This document shows, in pieces, positions 44,041-54,537 of a stretch of 64,000 nt of DNA (its first letter is position 1; each line of letters starts with the position of its first letter). This DNA comes from Adiantum capillus-veneris (taxonomy: Eukaryota > Streptophyta > Polypodiopsida > Polypodiales > Pteridaceae). The position numbers were made by a program, and so were the translations under genes. The stretch is from positions 29,758,969-29,822,968 of the forward strand of contig CM043942.1 in assembly GCA_014529385.2 (NCBI GenBank), read 5' to 3'. The notes under the pieces are model-generated. The model was not told where the DNA came from, made no database searches, and saw only the letters and a program-made list of their open reading frames with translations.

Positions 44041-44581
44041 GATGCAGAGTGGGTTTTAGTACAGAGTGTACTTACAATCCTGCTGTCCATGATGCATGCT
44101 TGTTCGTTTCTACAGATTCACATGTGTGGTATTTCGACAGTGGTGCTACAAAGCACATTACCTCACATCGTGAATTGTTTACCTCTCTCGAGTCTGTCCC
44201 TCATAGGAATTCAGTCACTTCTGCCAACAATGCCTCTTATCCAGTTCAGGGAGTTGGAAAGATTGTCCTTACTACTGCAAATGGCAGTTCTTTCACACTT
44301 GTTGATGCACTTTATGTACCTGGGATAAAGAAGAATCTCTTGTCTGTATTTGCACTTGCGAGACTTGGACTTGTAGTCAAATTTGTGGATGACAGATGTA
44401 CAGTTCATGATCTCAGTTTTGGTGATGAAATTGTTGCATCTGGCCTTTTGTGCCGTGGGCTGTACAAGCTCACTTTGTATGACAAGTGTGGAAATTTTTT
44501 TGCAAATGCTGTTGCAAATTCAACGGCTATTTCAGATGCAAAACTTTGGCAAGCACGTTTTGGTCATCTGAATTTTGCCAA
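44041..44581 (+). pseudogene. pol: C1 copy 2 protease and pre-integrase, interrupted
   Basis: An open frame from 44049 reads VWYFDSGATKHITSHRELF (catalytic DSG), GNSVTSANN-like sequence and FTLVDALYVPGIKKNLLSVF. It ends in the pre-integrase segment KLWQARFGHLNFA, where TC inserted. Better preserved than in copy 1: no stop for about 175 codons. Confidence 0.88.
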
Positions 44582-46376
44582 TGATAGCCGTTTTTTGGCT
44601 ATTCAAAATTGTCATAGTGAGCAACCTCACGCTACCAAATTCACCCAAACACTATGGCTATCCCTACCATTTCACTGTACATAGGCGTGTGTGAGTTAGG
44701 AGACTTTTTCCATATTTTCTTAAAAACCCTCAATTAGCTAGTCATTGGGCTAGTTGAGCAAAAAAAAATAAATTTAAAAAAGGTATATTATGGCCTTTGT
44801 GTGTAAATATTTTATTATGTATATGGCCTAAATATAGGGAGTTTTATAATTATTTTGATATTTTATTTAAATATTTATACTTAGGTGTGTGTTTTATTAA
44901 ACTTATGTATGCCTTCTTTCATCCTCTTACACCATAAGTGTATTTTTTGCCAATGTGTACATACTCTAACCTCATATTTTTCTTTTATACAAACCACCCC
45001 CACATTTTTACCCTCACCCTCGTGAAAACAAAAAAATTGATTTCTACTTTCTTAGTCATGTTTATTATATTATTTTCATTTACTTCAATACCTTTTCCTC
45101 TTTCACCCAAAATAATACAAAGAGGGACCATATCATATGATTCCAATATCTTTCCATATCCATAATTCTTCCATATTTTTATTATTATTTTTACTTATTA
45201 TTCTAACACCATGTGCTCATTGAGCTAAAATCCATGAATAGTCCATACACTAGTCCCACCATGTATATATTGCTTTATTCACCAATAATCCTCCTCCATG
45301 CATGTATAAAGGGCAACCTGGATGCTTTGTATTATGATATGACAAAGGAGGGGCTCACTCTTGGATACATTGTACAAATTCAACAAAGGAGTGGGCCACT
45401 AAAAGACTTTGGTAGGCATAAAAAACAGGCTTTTTGGTGAGAATTTTGGTACCTATCTCTGCTCGGAATTTGAAGACGTAATCACAGAGAAAATGTAGCC
45501 CACGATCTGAATAATCACCTCAAATTTTTTCATGATTTTTGGAGCTACCAGCGGTGAGATAGGATTTTTTGAGTGGACCCTAGTCTGCCCACTTTTCTCA
45601 CAAAGTAACCCATAGTCTTCTCTCACCTCCTTTTCCACTTCCACACACATACACTCATTCCTCTCCATCCCTTACTCAAACCTGCAACTTTCATGGCTTA
45701 CTTCATCTTCTTCACCATTTCCATCTCTCCTTACTCCATAGTTCAAAAGATTATCATCTCTACACACATATAGCTCAATTTCTCTCTCTAGAATCAAATT
45801 CATATTACCATAACCTCTTCATCTTTCATAGAAAGAGAAAAAATCAGCAAATAACCAAGCTCAAGCCCTGCAAAAGGAGGAGTTTGATCATGGAGAATTC
45901 AACTTCCCCATGGTCACAAGAACTGCACCGACAAAGTTCTACAACCGCTTCATTCACTGGAGGAGAAGGTGGAAAATTTCATTTACATCTTGTGGTTTCC
46001 ACCAAATTGTGTATATTCTCATCCTTCTTTTACTTTTTATCATTGTATAAATTATATAATGCACCTTGAGTGCATATGCCATGTAATTTTACCCCATCCT
46101 ACTAACTTCAAACTATTAACACTAACTGCTAACCTTTTTTTGTAAATTGCACCCACTCTACTCTACCGTGGAGTAGGCAACCTCACACAAAAAATCACTC
46201 ACCTCTCTAGAATCTTCTCTATTTCACCTCATTAATTCTCTCCTCTTGAGCCCACATCCATGTGACTCAAGAGACAAGAGAGCCCCACTCTCATAAGAAC
46301 ATATAAAAAATTTCATAAACATGGTTTTCTATGAAAATGTTGATTAGGTATAATCCTAATTAGGGCTCTCCTCACC

Positions 46377-46384
46377 TATAAATA
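46377..46384 (+). promoter_or_regulatory. TATA box of TC 5' LTR
   Basis: TATAAATA within CTCACCTATAAATAGAGCCC. The same motif is at 62436-62443 in the 3' LTR. Transcription would start roughly 30 bp downstream. Confidence 0.65.
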
Positions 46385-46946
46385 GAGCCCTTCTCCCTTT
46401 GTAAATAGCAGGATCCCTACACTATTGCTCACTACTTTGAACGTGCCATTCACCATCTTAGTTTTAGGGAGTGAGAGTGAGCTCTCTATGCACCATTACA
46501 TGTGGTGTATAGGAAAGCTTCTTTGAGCTAGTTGTAACATTGCAAGGGAGTGAGTGATTCATAACTTCCAATCAAAGTTGTAGCTACTCTTGCACATCAA
46601 TTTAATCAATAAGTTGGGTGCAAATCGCGGGTCAGAACTCTCTTGAGTCTCTCCAATTCACGCTTGGCAACCTCATCGTTGGTTTAAGGTGACACGTTTT
46701 CATTTTGAGATTCTTTTGTAGTATCTGCTTGTATGTGACTCAAGAGCTCTTGTGTTTGTTTTCGTTGCTTGGGAAAACATTATAAGAGGGTTGTATGGTG
46801 AGAGGTCTCCCATAACCCTAAGATAATGTGTAGATTGCAACATCATCAAACTTAATCGTGTCTCTTGACTCTCCTCGAAGCTGTTCCTACACCCACGTCA
46901 ATCATTAAAATTGAAGCTAAATTCTTGCACAAAGATCTCTCTCTTT

Positions 46947-46950
<4 letters not shown>

Positions 46951-46998
<48 letters not shown>

Positions 46999-47003
46999 TG
47001 TGT
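46951..47003 (+). repeat. (TG)n microsatellite in TC 5' LTR
   Basis: About 26 TG units with one TA interruption. The 3' LTR has the matching tract at 63016-63064 with a different length. Confidence 0.95.
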
Positions 47004-47259
47004 TTGGTGTGTGTATTTGTAGCATTTAAATTAGTGATAGTGTACCCTCCTTCTCGCTTGTTTTGCTAAGGGATTCTCCTCTTTTGCATCCTAGTTCGCT
47101 CTCTAACTAGGTGGTGCCCCTATCTTGTTTGGGTTTGGCTGTGGGTTGGTTGTTGTGTTGTGCTTGTGATTGCCCCCAGCCCCAATTGAGCAGCACGGGA
47201 GCCTTGAGGGGTGTTTAGAGGTTGCCTCTCTTGTTGCCCGCCCCGGACCGCCTCAATTT

Positions 47260-47277
47260 TGGTGCCCCCACGCAGGA
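47260..47277 (+). other. Primer binding site of TC
   Basis: TGGTGCCCCCACGCAGGA, four bases after the 5' LTR. It is shared with G2 except one base. The complementary tRNA is not identified. Confidence 0.7.
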
Positions 47278-47331
47278 CGGCTTGTGTATTTTTGTGTAGT
47301 ATCAACGTTTTAGCATAGTCAAGAAGTTTGC

Positions 47332-50300
47332 ATGAATCACGAGAATTTGTATGATCCCTTCATGAAGGAGTACGAGCGGAAGTGCGACGCGAGAGAGAGT
47401 GCGAGAAGAAGAGCAGGACGATATGGTGAACTCGCTCTACTGTAATGTGTAGAGCATAGTGAGTTCTTATTAGGTTTTAGCAAAAGAATATGTGTACATA
47501 CCTGGTGGCCCGCCCACTTACCTGGGCGACCACATTGGGCTTTATACCCCAACAACCTCCCACTTTAAGTCCAATGTGGTACTTTAAGTGTGAGAGAAGC
47601 TACTATACAAGCTAATATACAAGAGATGTAGAGAAGTGATGTACTACCCTACACCTAACTGCTTGCAAAAATGCGCAAAGCTCTCTGAGGGAAGTCCTTT
47701 TGTAAGTAGATCAGCAGGTGTGAACTTTGACAAGCTGAAGTTGCTTATCCTCGAGCATTTCCCTGATGAAATGATACTTCACATCCACATGCTTTGTCTC
47801 TGAGTGATAAACTGGATTGCGAGCCAATTGTATAGCACTTTGACTATCACAATATAACACAGGCATCTCTCCTTTGATTGCCAAATCTGTTACTAGTCAA
47901 TTAAGCCAAATTGATTCTTTGCATGCCTTTGATGCTGCAACATATTCAGCCTCTCTAGTAGACTGAGTAACACAATCTTGTAATCTAGAACGCCATGATA
48001 CTGCTCCACCAGCCAATGTAAAGACATACCCTAACGTAGACCTTCAATTGTCTAAGTCACCTGCATAATCTGAGTCTGTAAAACCCTTTACACTTAGCTC
48101 CTGACTCCCATAGCATATACGCATTCTCTTTGTAGCTTTCAGGTATCTCAATATTCCTTTCACTGCCTCCCAATGTTTCTTGCCTGGGTTTGACATGTAT
48201 CGACTTACTACTCCCACTGCAAATGCAATGTCTGGGCGAGTAGCAATCATTGCATACATTAAACTACCCACTACAGACGCATATGGAATCTTATCCATTT
48301 CAGCCTGTTCTTCCTCAGACACAGGACAATCTTGTTTGCTAAATTTCACATATGGTGGCAATGGAACACTCAATGCCTTTCCCTTCTCCATATTGCAACG
48401 TTGCAAAACCTTGTCAATATACTCTGTTTGAGATAACCAAATCAACTTCTTTGATCTGTCTCTCTCAATGCGCATACCAAGTATATGACTTGCCTCACCC
48501 ATGTCTTTCATGTCAAACGATTTTGCCATCTATGACTTCAAAGCTGAAATTTCTTCCAAGTGCCTGCCAACAATCAACATGTCATCCACATACAAAATAA
48601 AGATCATCCAACTGCCATCCTTAGCCTTCTTTGTATATAGACAGTGATCGAACTCACTACGTTTGTAGCCTTGAGAAAGCATAAACTTGTGGAATTTATG
48701 GTACCATGCCCTTGGTGATTGTTTTAAGCCATAAAGACTCTTTAACAACTGGCATACCCAATCTTCCTTGCCTTTCTCAACAAACCCTTCTGGCTGCTGC
48801 ATGTAAATTTCCACATCTAAATCACCATGCAAGAACACTGTCTTGACAACCATTTGGTGCAACACCAAATCTAATATGGCAACCAATGCAAGAAAGCATC
48901 TCAATGTAGTCATCTTGACCACCGGAGAGAAGACTTCATCAAAGTCAATGCCTTGTTCTTGCTTAAAGCCCTTGGCAACAAGCCTTGCTTTGTACTTTGG
49001 CTGACTATCATGAGCGGTGATCTTATTCCTATAAACCCATTTACAAGGTAGAGCCTTTTTGCCCCGTGGTAATTTAACTAGCTTCCATGTCTGGTTTTTA
49101 TTGAGAGCTGTCATCTCTGACTGCATGGCCAAGTGCCAATTCCCGGAGTCCTTCATTTGCACTGCTTCCTTGTAACATGAAGGCTCATTGCAATTAGTCA
49201 ACATGACATAGTTCATAGATGGAACAAACCTATCAGGAGGTCGCGTGACACGTCCAGATCTACGCACAATAGGTGGCTCAGGCTCAGCCACAACCTGTGG
49301 TTCCAATCTATCCTGTCCTTGCTCCTCGTGAGCCGTGACATTTTGTCTTGCACGTGCAGGTCCATCTTCTTGGAAGACAACTCTTCTAATCTCCTCAACC
49401 CTCTCTGGTTTAGAATGATATTTGGATTCATTAAAGTGAACATCATTGCTGCGGACAACCTTTCTGGATTCGGGATCCCAAAGTCTGTACCCCATCTCAC
49501 CAGAATTACCATAGCCTAGAAAGATGCACTTTCTACTCTTTGGCTCAAGTTTGTTCCTAAATTCCTTTGGAACGTGAGTATATGCCTCACAGCCAAAGAC
49601 TCTGAGATGCTTGTATGAGGGCATTTTGCCTGACCATACCATCTCTGGCACTGAATCCTTCTGCAAAACCTTGCTAGGACATCTATTTGCAAGATGAACA
49701 GCTGTTGATACAGCTTCAGCCCAAAACCCATTTGGCAGCTGTGCATTAGACAACATACTTCTGACCTTCTCTTGTATGGTCCTATTCATCCTCTCAGCAA
49801 CACCATTTTGAGGAGGATTGTAAGGAGCAGTAAGTTCACGTTTTATACCTTTTGACTCACAAAAGTCCTGAAAGACCTTTGAAACATACTCTCCACCATT
49901 GTCAGTGCGTAAGCATTTAAGCTTCTTGCCACTTTGATTCTCCACAAGTGTCACAAACGTTTTGAAAACACTAAACGCTTCATCCTTGTGCTTGAGAAAG
50001 TAAACCCATACTTTCCTCGAGTAATCATCTATAAATGTCATAAAGTAAGAAGCTCCCCCTAGAGAAAGGTTAGGCATAGGTCCACACAAATCACTATGAA
50101 CAAGTGCGAACTGTGTATCTCTTCTACTGCTTCTATGCTTATGTGGCTGCTGTGTTTGCTTACCATATAGACAATGTTCACAGAATTCAAAATCATTAAA
50201 TGAAAAGCCAGGCAAATAACAAGAACGAGACAAGATTTCCATTCCCTTCTTGGACATATGTCCTAACCGGCTATGCCACAAAGAAACGTTCGGGTGCTCG

Positions 50301-53077
50301 GTTACATTGATTACATTTTTAGAGACATTTGATACATAAATCATGTAAAGTCCTCCAGACTTTACTCCATGTGCTACTGTCATAGAACCCTTGGATATCT
50401 TCCACATGTTCTGTCCAAAAGTGGTGACGTAGCCAGCATCATCAAGTAAACCTGTGCTCATCAAGCTCTTTGTAATTGCAGGAACATGTCTCACATTCTT
50501 CAGCGTGAAAGAAGAGCCATTCTGAAACTTCAATTGAACATCTCCAACACCTAAGATCTCACATGTCTGTCCATTGCCTAGCCGAACATGATCTTTAGTG
50601 GTCACATAAGAAGTAAACCACTCCTTGTTTGGAGACACATGAAGTGATGCCCCTGAGTCTATAATCCAGTCACTCAGTGCATTTCCATCAGATGCTGTAA
50701 GAAGAGCTGAGTCCATTGTATTGTTCAAGAAGTAGATGTCTCCTGACACTAGACTGTCATCCTCTGCAACAGTGTTTGTCACATTTATTTCTTGAATCTT
50801 CACTGAGGACTTGTTCTTCTCACCATGGTCTTCAGCTTTCTCTTTGCCTTTTTCTGCTTTCCATTCTCTGCAGTCTCTTTTCATGTGACCCTTCTTGCCA
50901 CAATGGTAGCATTCTATGTCACTCTTGCCTTTAGCACTGCGGGACTTGCTACGAGACTGATTCCTCTTTCCACCTTTGTACTTTTATTTGGTCCTTCCCC
51001 TGACAACTAAGGCTGTTCCTTTGCCTTTGTCCATTGTCTTTCTATTGGTTTCTTCAGTAAGCAGACTTCCTTCTACACCTGCTATGTTCAAACCATCTGG
51101 AGGTGCATAATTACTCAAAGCTGTGCAAAAAGTGTCCCAACTTTCCGGCAATGTGATGAACAGGAACATAGCTCTAACAGGTTCATCAAACTTGACACCT
51201 TGAGCTGACAACTGACTATAGATTGTGTTGAATTCATTCATATGATTGGACATAGGTGTCCCTTCTTTCATCTTCAAGTCAACAAGCTTCTTAAGCCAGT
51301 ATACCTGTGAAGCTGCACTCTGCTTCTCATAAAGATCACTCAGCTTTAACCATGCTTGATAAGCCGACATCTCGTCTGCTACATTGAAGTAAACGCTTTC
51401 TGCCAAAGTCAGCATAATGGTAGAAAGTGCCAATTCATCCATTTTGCTCCATTCATCTTCGTCCATATCTTCTGGTTTTATCCCCTTGAGCTTTATAGGT
51501 TTTATCTGCTTCTTTTGTACCAACACGTGCCAAATCTGCTTCTTCCACAATGGGAAATTGGTTCCATCGAGCTTCTTGATATTGTAAAGAGCAGTGTCCT
51601 GTGATCCAGCCATAGCTACGCTTCACAGTAGTTTACTTTTCTGGGAAAAATTCGGCAGAGTTTCCCCTGTAAACTAACCTCTGAACCAATATCAACCTCT
51701 CAAATGAACCAAGAAAGCTTCAGATTCTGCAGAAATTTTGGCAGAGTCTCCTTTGTAAAATGGCTCTGGTGTACTAAAAACAGACCAAAACACAGCTCAA
51801 AAAACACTCTCTCTGACACTGTAAGCTGCGGGTAAACCTGTCCTGCACCTGTACTGTCTCTCAGTGTCCTGTCACTGTCCTATAAGCATAGACTGCGACA
51901 ATGCCTCAACGGCAGTAAAGCAAAGATGCAATCCCAACTGTCTAACTCACAGTCAATACATCCTAGCTGCCTATCTAAGGGTGCTTGAGGGATCGCTCCA
52001 AGACCTGTATCACCGAAAGGATCTCAACATTCGAGAATCCCCCAGCTCAATAAAACCTCACTCGACCCTCAACAAAGGCTGCAGTAAATCTGACAGTACA
52101 TAGACTTCCCACAAAGTCATACATCCACAAATTTCCCACTGTATGCTGTAACCGCTGGAGCGGTTGTTTACTGCGTGACTCACAGTCAGCAAACCCTCAA
52201 CAGACATACATCATCTCGGACAATACATCCCATGTGGAAGTATCTGCAATGTCAGGATGAAATCTGGAATATCAAACAACTACCTGATGAACTAGTGGAT
52301 GTCGCCTACGGTCTGTGTGTAGATGCGCCCGTGTCGTATGTGACACGCCTCCAAGAACTGTGAGCCGTCCTTCGATGTGTAGACAGCCACAAATCAACAC
52401 TCTGGGAGTGTCGATATCCTCAACACCTGCAGTTGTAGGCCGAAAATCCCAAATTTCCAGAGTCGGATCTGCACCCGCTGAGACCACGTAGTCCAAAATG
52501 ACCTGCGCAGAACTTTGTCGAAGCCGAATGGTAACCGAGATGACCTCAGAATGAAATTCTAAGAACACCTAGGCCTTTTGGCTTTCCCACAGGATTTGGG
52601 ACAGTGTCTTCGCCTGTCGAATTTCACTCCAATCTGAGCTGGTGACTCTAGCCTCCTGCAGTGCTGCCCCGAGCCTCGATCTGAGCTCTGATACCAGTTG
52701 AAGGAGTACGAGCGGAAGTGCGACGCGAGAGAGAGTGCGAGAAGAAGAGAACGACGATATGGTGAACTCGCTCTACTGTAATGTGTAGAGTATAGTGAGT
52801 TCTTATTAGGTTTTAACAAAAGAATATGTGTACATACCTGGCGGCCCGCCCACTTACCTGGGCGACCACATTGGGCTTTATACCCCAACACTTCATTCCC
52901 ATTGCAAGGCAAAACATACACATAATTGTTAGTACTAAGTTGCAATTTCAACGTGTAATTCGTAGAATTTTAGGTCCTCTTAGGTTGACAGAGATAAACG
53001 CATCAGTAAATTCTTTTATTTTGCCTCTCATTAGGTACGACCTTAGTTTGGACGTCTATATTTTTGTTTTGTTTTAA
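47332..53077 (+). CDS. TC leader ORF-a, split by T1 copy 2
   Basis: The ATG at 47332 starts MNHENLYDP. T1 copy 2 (47363-52890) plus its duplicated CTTCA interrupts codon 11; the frame continues from 52896 through IARQNIHIIVSTKLQFQ and NASVNSFILPLIRYDLS to a TAA at 53075. That is about 69 codons before the insertion. It is similar to the next ORF and in the same frame as it and gag. No known domain; extra ORFs upstream of gag are known in Ogre/Tat elements, but I cannot show homology to them. Confidence 0.6.
47363..47554 (-). repeat. 3' LTR of T1 copy 2
   Basis: 192 bp, TGAAGGAGTACG to TACCCCAACA on the plus strand. Adjacent minus-strand PPT AAGTGGGAGGT. Confidence 0.93.
47660..48529 (-). pseudogene. 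pol: T1 copy 2 RT end and RNase H
   Basis: 48044-48529 reads MAKSFDMKDMGEASHILGM, RYMSNPGKKHWEAVKGILRY and FTDSDYAGDLDN (RNase H first Asp), then a stop. The rest, with LYCDSQSAIQLARNPVYHSE and KYHFIREMLEDKQLQLVKVH, is interrupted by further stops and a small deletion relative to copy 1. Confidence 0.85.
48530..50884 (-). CDS. pol: T1 copy 2 pol: protease, integrase, reverse transcriptase
   Basis: 784 open codons. Protease active site DSG at residues 76-78 (WIIDSGASLHVS). Pre-integrase HHCC: LWHSRLGHMSKKGM (~202) and FCEHCLYGKQ (~234). Integrase catalytic D265 (HSDLCGPM), D328 (RTDNGGEY) and E364 (GVAERMNRT), with 35 residues between the last two. RT follows, with YKARLVAKGFKQEQGIDFDE and active site YVDD at 765-768. 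The frame opens at the zinc knuckle (MKRDC) and is continuous with gag except for one TAA. It ends at a TAG also present in T1 copy 1. Confidence 0.92.
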   Translation of the reverse strand: MKRDCREWKAEKGKEKAEDHGEKNKSSVKIQEINVTNTVAEDDSLVSGDIYFLNNTMDSALLTASDGNALSDWIIDSGASLHVSPNKEWFTSYVTTKDHVRLGNGQTCEILGVGDVQLKFQNGSSFTLKNVRHVPAITKSLMSTGLLDDAGYVTTFGQNMWKISKGSMTVAHGVKSGGLYMIYVSNVSKNVINVTEHPNVSLWHSRLGHMSKKGMEILSRSCYLPGFSFNDFEFCEHCLYGKQTQQPHKHRSSRRDTQFALVHSDLCGPMPNLSLGGASYFMTFIDDYSRKVWVYFLKHKDEAFSVFKTFVTLVENQSGKKLKCLRTDNGGEYVSKVFQDFCESKGIKRELTAPYNPPQNGVAERMNRTIQEKVRSMLSNAQLPNGFWAEAVSTAVHLANRCPSKVLQKDSVPEMVWSGKMPSYKHLRVFGCEAYTHVPKEFRNKLEPKSRKCIFLGYGNSGEMGYRLWDPESRKVVRSNDVHFNESKYHSKPERVEEIRRVVFQEDGPARARQNVTAHEEQGQDRLEPQVVAEPEPPIVRRSGRVTRPPDRFVPSMNYVMLTNCNEPSCYKEAVQMKDSGNWHLAMQSEMTALNKNQTWKLVKLPRGKKALPCKWVYRNKITAHDSQPKYKARLVAKGFKQEQGIDFDEVFSPVVKMTTLRCFLALVAILDLVLHQMVVKTVFLHGDLDVEIYMQQPEGFVEKGKEDWVCQLLKSLYGLKQSPRAWYHKFHKFMLSQGYKRSEFDHCLYTKKAKDGSWMIFILYVDDMLIVGRHLEEISALKS
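50984..51613 (-). CDS. gag: T1 copy 2 gag
   Basis: 209 codons from the ATG at 51613 (MAGSQDTALYNIKKLDGTNF) through a UBN2/retrotran-gag capsid (SDLYEKQSAASQVYWLKKLV, TLPESWDTFCTALSN). It stops at a TAA where copy 1 has GAA. The next 34 codons, up to the CCHC knuckle CYHCGKKGHMKRDC, stay in frame, so Gag would lack its zinc knuckle unless the stop is read through. Confidence 0.9.
   Translation of the reverse strand: MAGSQDTALYNIKKLDGTNFPLWKKQIWHVLVQKKQIKPIKLKGIKPEDMDEDEWSKMDELALSTIMLTLAESVYFNVADEMSAYQAWLKLSDLYEKQSAASQVYWLKKLVDLKMKEGTPMSNHMNEFNTIYSQLSAQGVKFDEPVRAMFLFITLPESWDTFCTALSNYAPPDGLNIAGVEGSLLTEETNRKTMDKGKGTALVVRGRTK
52683..52696 (-). other. Primer binding site of T1 copy 2
   Basis: Minus strand TGGTATCAGAGCTC, two bases inside the 5' LTR; a perfect initiator-methionine tRNA match. 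Confidence 0.88.
52699..52890 (-). repeat. 5' LTR of T1 copy 2
   Basis: 192 bp; minus strand begins TGTTGGGGTATAAAG. The TATAAA is only about nine bases from the LTR start, so U3 is extremely short if this is the promoter. Confidence 0.93.
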
Positions 53078-53098
53078 TTATTAGGTCATGCATAGACC

Positions 53099-53317
53099 AT
53101 GGATAATGGCCCAAGAATAGAGGTTTTTCCCTTTCATTTCACTCCACACATTAAAGTAAACATTGCAATTAGTAGAAAAATCCATTTTCAACAACATATG
53201 GTGTTCATGTTTGGTGCCCAAAGAGTAGGAGAAATTCTCGCGTCACCAAACCCTGTCATTCTACCTCTTATGGATTATCATAGGTCATTTGATGTGAATA
53301 TTTTTATTTTGTTGTAG
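53099..53317 (+). CDS. TC leader ORF-b
   Basis: 72 codons, starting MDNGPRIEVFPFHFTPHIKV and ending DVNIFILL at a TAG. It aligns end to end with ORF-a: (K)xxFQ, GxxRxxEIxAS, ILPLxxYxxSxDVxIFxL. It is in the same frame as ORF-a and gag, with only stop codons and short linkers between. No known domain. Confidence 0.6.
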   Translation: MDNGPRIEVFPFHFTPHIKVNIAISRKIHFQQHMVFMFGAQRVGEILASPNPVILPLMDYHRSFDVNIFILL

Positions 53318-53402
53318 AATAGATTGCAATTTAGAAAATATTATTGTGTAAATCTTTTAAAGAAAGAAAAAACAAAAACGCGTCACTTTGAAATCAATTC
53401 AA

Positions 53403-53902
53403 TGGAGAGCCAACGCCAAATGTCTGGATATCCTCTTTTCTTTGGAGAGCCTGGAGAGGATGCAGAATTATTTTTAGCGAATTTCAAGATGTTTTGCCAT
53501 ATCAAGAGGATAGTAACTGATCAAGAACGTGTAGAAATGTTTGAGGTGGTCCTTAGGAAAGATGCTAGCACTTGGTTTGACTTTTTGCCTAAGGAAGTTA
53601 AGGGGAATTACACAGAAGTTTTGAATCATTTCAAGAAATACTTCTTTGATCCCCAAAACACTCAAAAACTATGGCAAGACATTGTTTCTCATAAGCAAAA
53701 AGACTTAGACGACTACTACTTGTACAAGCAAGAGTTTCTATGTCTTTGGGCTTTATGGATACGAAATGTTGCTAACCCTGGTGATGGTGCAAAATTTCTA
53801 AAGAAGGAGAGGTTCATATCCGGACTCTTTCCTGACCTTAAGGTAAAAGTTGAGGCCGGTGCACCTGCTACCTTTGATGCAGCTAAAACTAGGGCTGCTT
53901 AG
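53403..53902 (+). CDS. gag: TC gag, capsid part
   Basis: ATG at 53403 (MESQRQMSGYPLFFGEPGED); the frame itself is open from 53324. LFLANFKMFCHIKRI and STWFDFLPKEVKGNYTEVLN match the retrotran-gag (capsid) pattern, and DDYYLYKQEFLCLWAL its later part. A TAG after KTRAA (53900) truncates it; a frame change is needed to reach the zinc knuckle at 54013. Confidence 0.8.
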
Positions 53903-54012
53903 AAATATAGAAAACTCAAGTGCTTAAGGGGGGAGGTTCCAATAGAAGGTCTTAGACCCAAAGGTAAGTCACAAGCATCAACATCTAGGGAGCTTCTGAG
54001 GTAACGACGGAA

Positions 54013-54456
54013 GTGATTGAGAAGTTAAATGAATCTTTAAGCAGCCTGTCAATTCACCTTGCACAAGCTGTAGGTCCAAAGGGACAAGCAAAGAAATCTG
54101 AAGAGCGAGATCCACGACCTAGGAGAGTCTTGCAATGTTGGAATTGCGGAGAGTCTGGACATGGGATGTATAATTGTCCTTGGCCCTGTGGGGAGCCAGG
54201 GAGACCTAACTTGAATTACCCAGTGATGAATGTAGGTGAAGGAACTGGTCAACAACCAAGGCTTCTACAAAGACCAAATGGACCAAGACCACCTCCAGAA
54301 GGGGTAGAAGGAGTTCCACCTTTGCAAGATCCAAATGTGCATGTGGTAGAGGTGACAAATTCAAGAGAGGTTGACATGGAAGAAAATGGCATTAAGCGTG
54401 GCCAAGGAAAAGGTAAGGAGAAAGAAGGGGTTACATCACAAAGTGACCATGGATGA
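54013..54456 (+). CDS. gag: TC gag nucleocapsid part
   Basis: Open frame with SLSSLSIHLAQAVGPKGQA and the zinc knuckle CWNCGESGHGMYNCP (CX2CX4HX4C, about 54136-54180). A proline-rich linker follows. It ends at a TGA and is in the same frame as pol (54538), separated by two stops over about 80 bp. Confidence 0.78.
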   Translation: MIEKLNESLSSLSIHLAQAVGPKGQAKKSEERDPRPRRVLQCWNCGESGHGMYNCPWPCGEPGRPNLNYPVMNVGEGTGQQPRLLQRPNGPRPPPEGVEGVPPLQDPNVHVVEVTNSREVDMEENGIKRGQGKGKEKEGVTSQSDHG

Positions 54457-54537
54457 GAAAAGAAGGCAAAGGAGACCAAGGAAACTAAGAGGACTTGATG
54501 TCATATCAACCTCCAAGACTTCCCTCTTGGACATGGT

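Larger units (their letters stand above)
44582..47255 (+). repeat. 5' LTR of TC
   Basis: 2,674 bp from TGATAGCCG to CCGCCTCA. TATAAATA at 46377-46384 fits a promoter TATA box, leaving about 0.85 kb of R-U5. It contains a (TG)n tract at 46951-47003. Aligns along its length with the 3' LTR apart from the nested insert there. No host-like gene inside. Confidence 0.92.
47363..52890 (-). mobile_element. Ty1/copia element T1, copy 2 (full-length, minus)
   Basis: 5,528 bp with 192-bp LTRs (right LTR is 5', left is 3'), flanked by a perfect 5-bp TSD CTTCA (47358-47362 and 52891-52895). A single gag-pol frame runs from 51613 leftward, with TAA at 50984 and TAG at 48530. The order gag, zinc knuckle, protease, integrase, RT, RNase H and the gag type fit the Tork/Tnt1-like copia group. 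The LTRs differ at 5 of 192 positions. The ~1.07-kb leader (51614-52680) has no recognised feature. Confidence 0.95.

Noticed and set aside
44577-44581. Perfect TSD for TC
   Set aside because: Left flank CCAA(T) and right flank CTAG(T) differ at two transitions; at best a decayed duplication, so not claimed.
45884-46069. 61-codon ORF present in both TC LTRs (also 61943-62128)
   Set aside because: It is identical apart from one residue only because the LTRs are duplicates; no independent evidence of coding.
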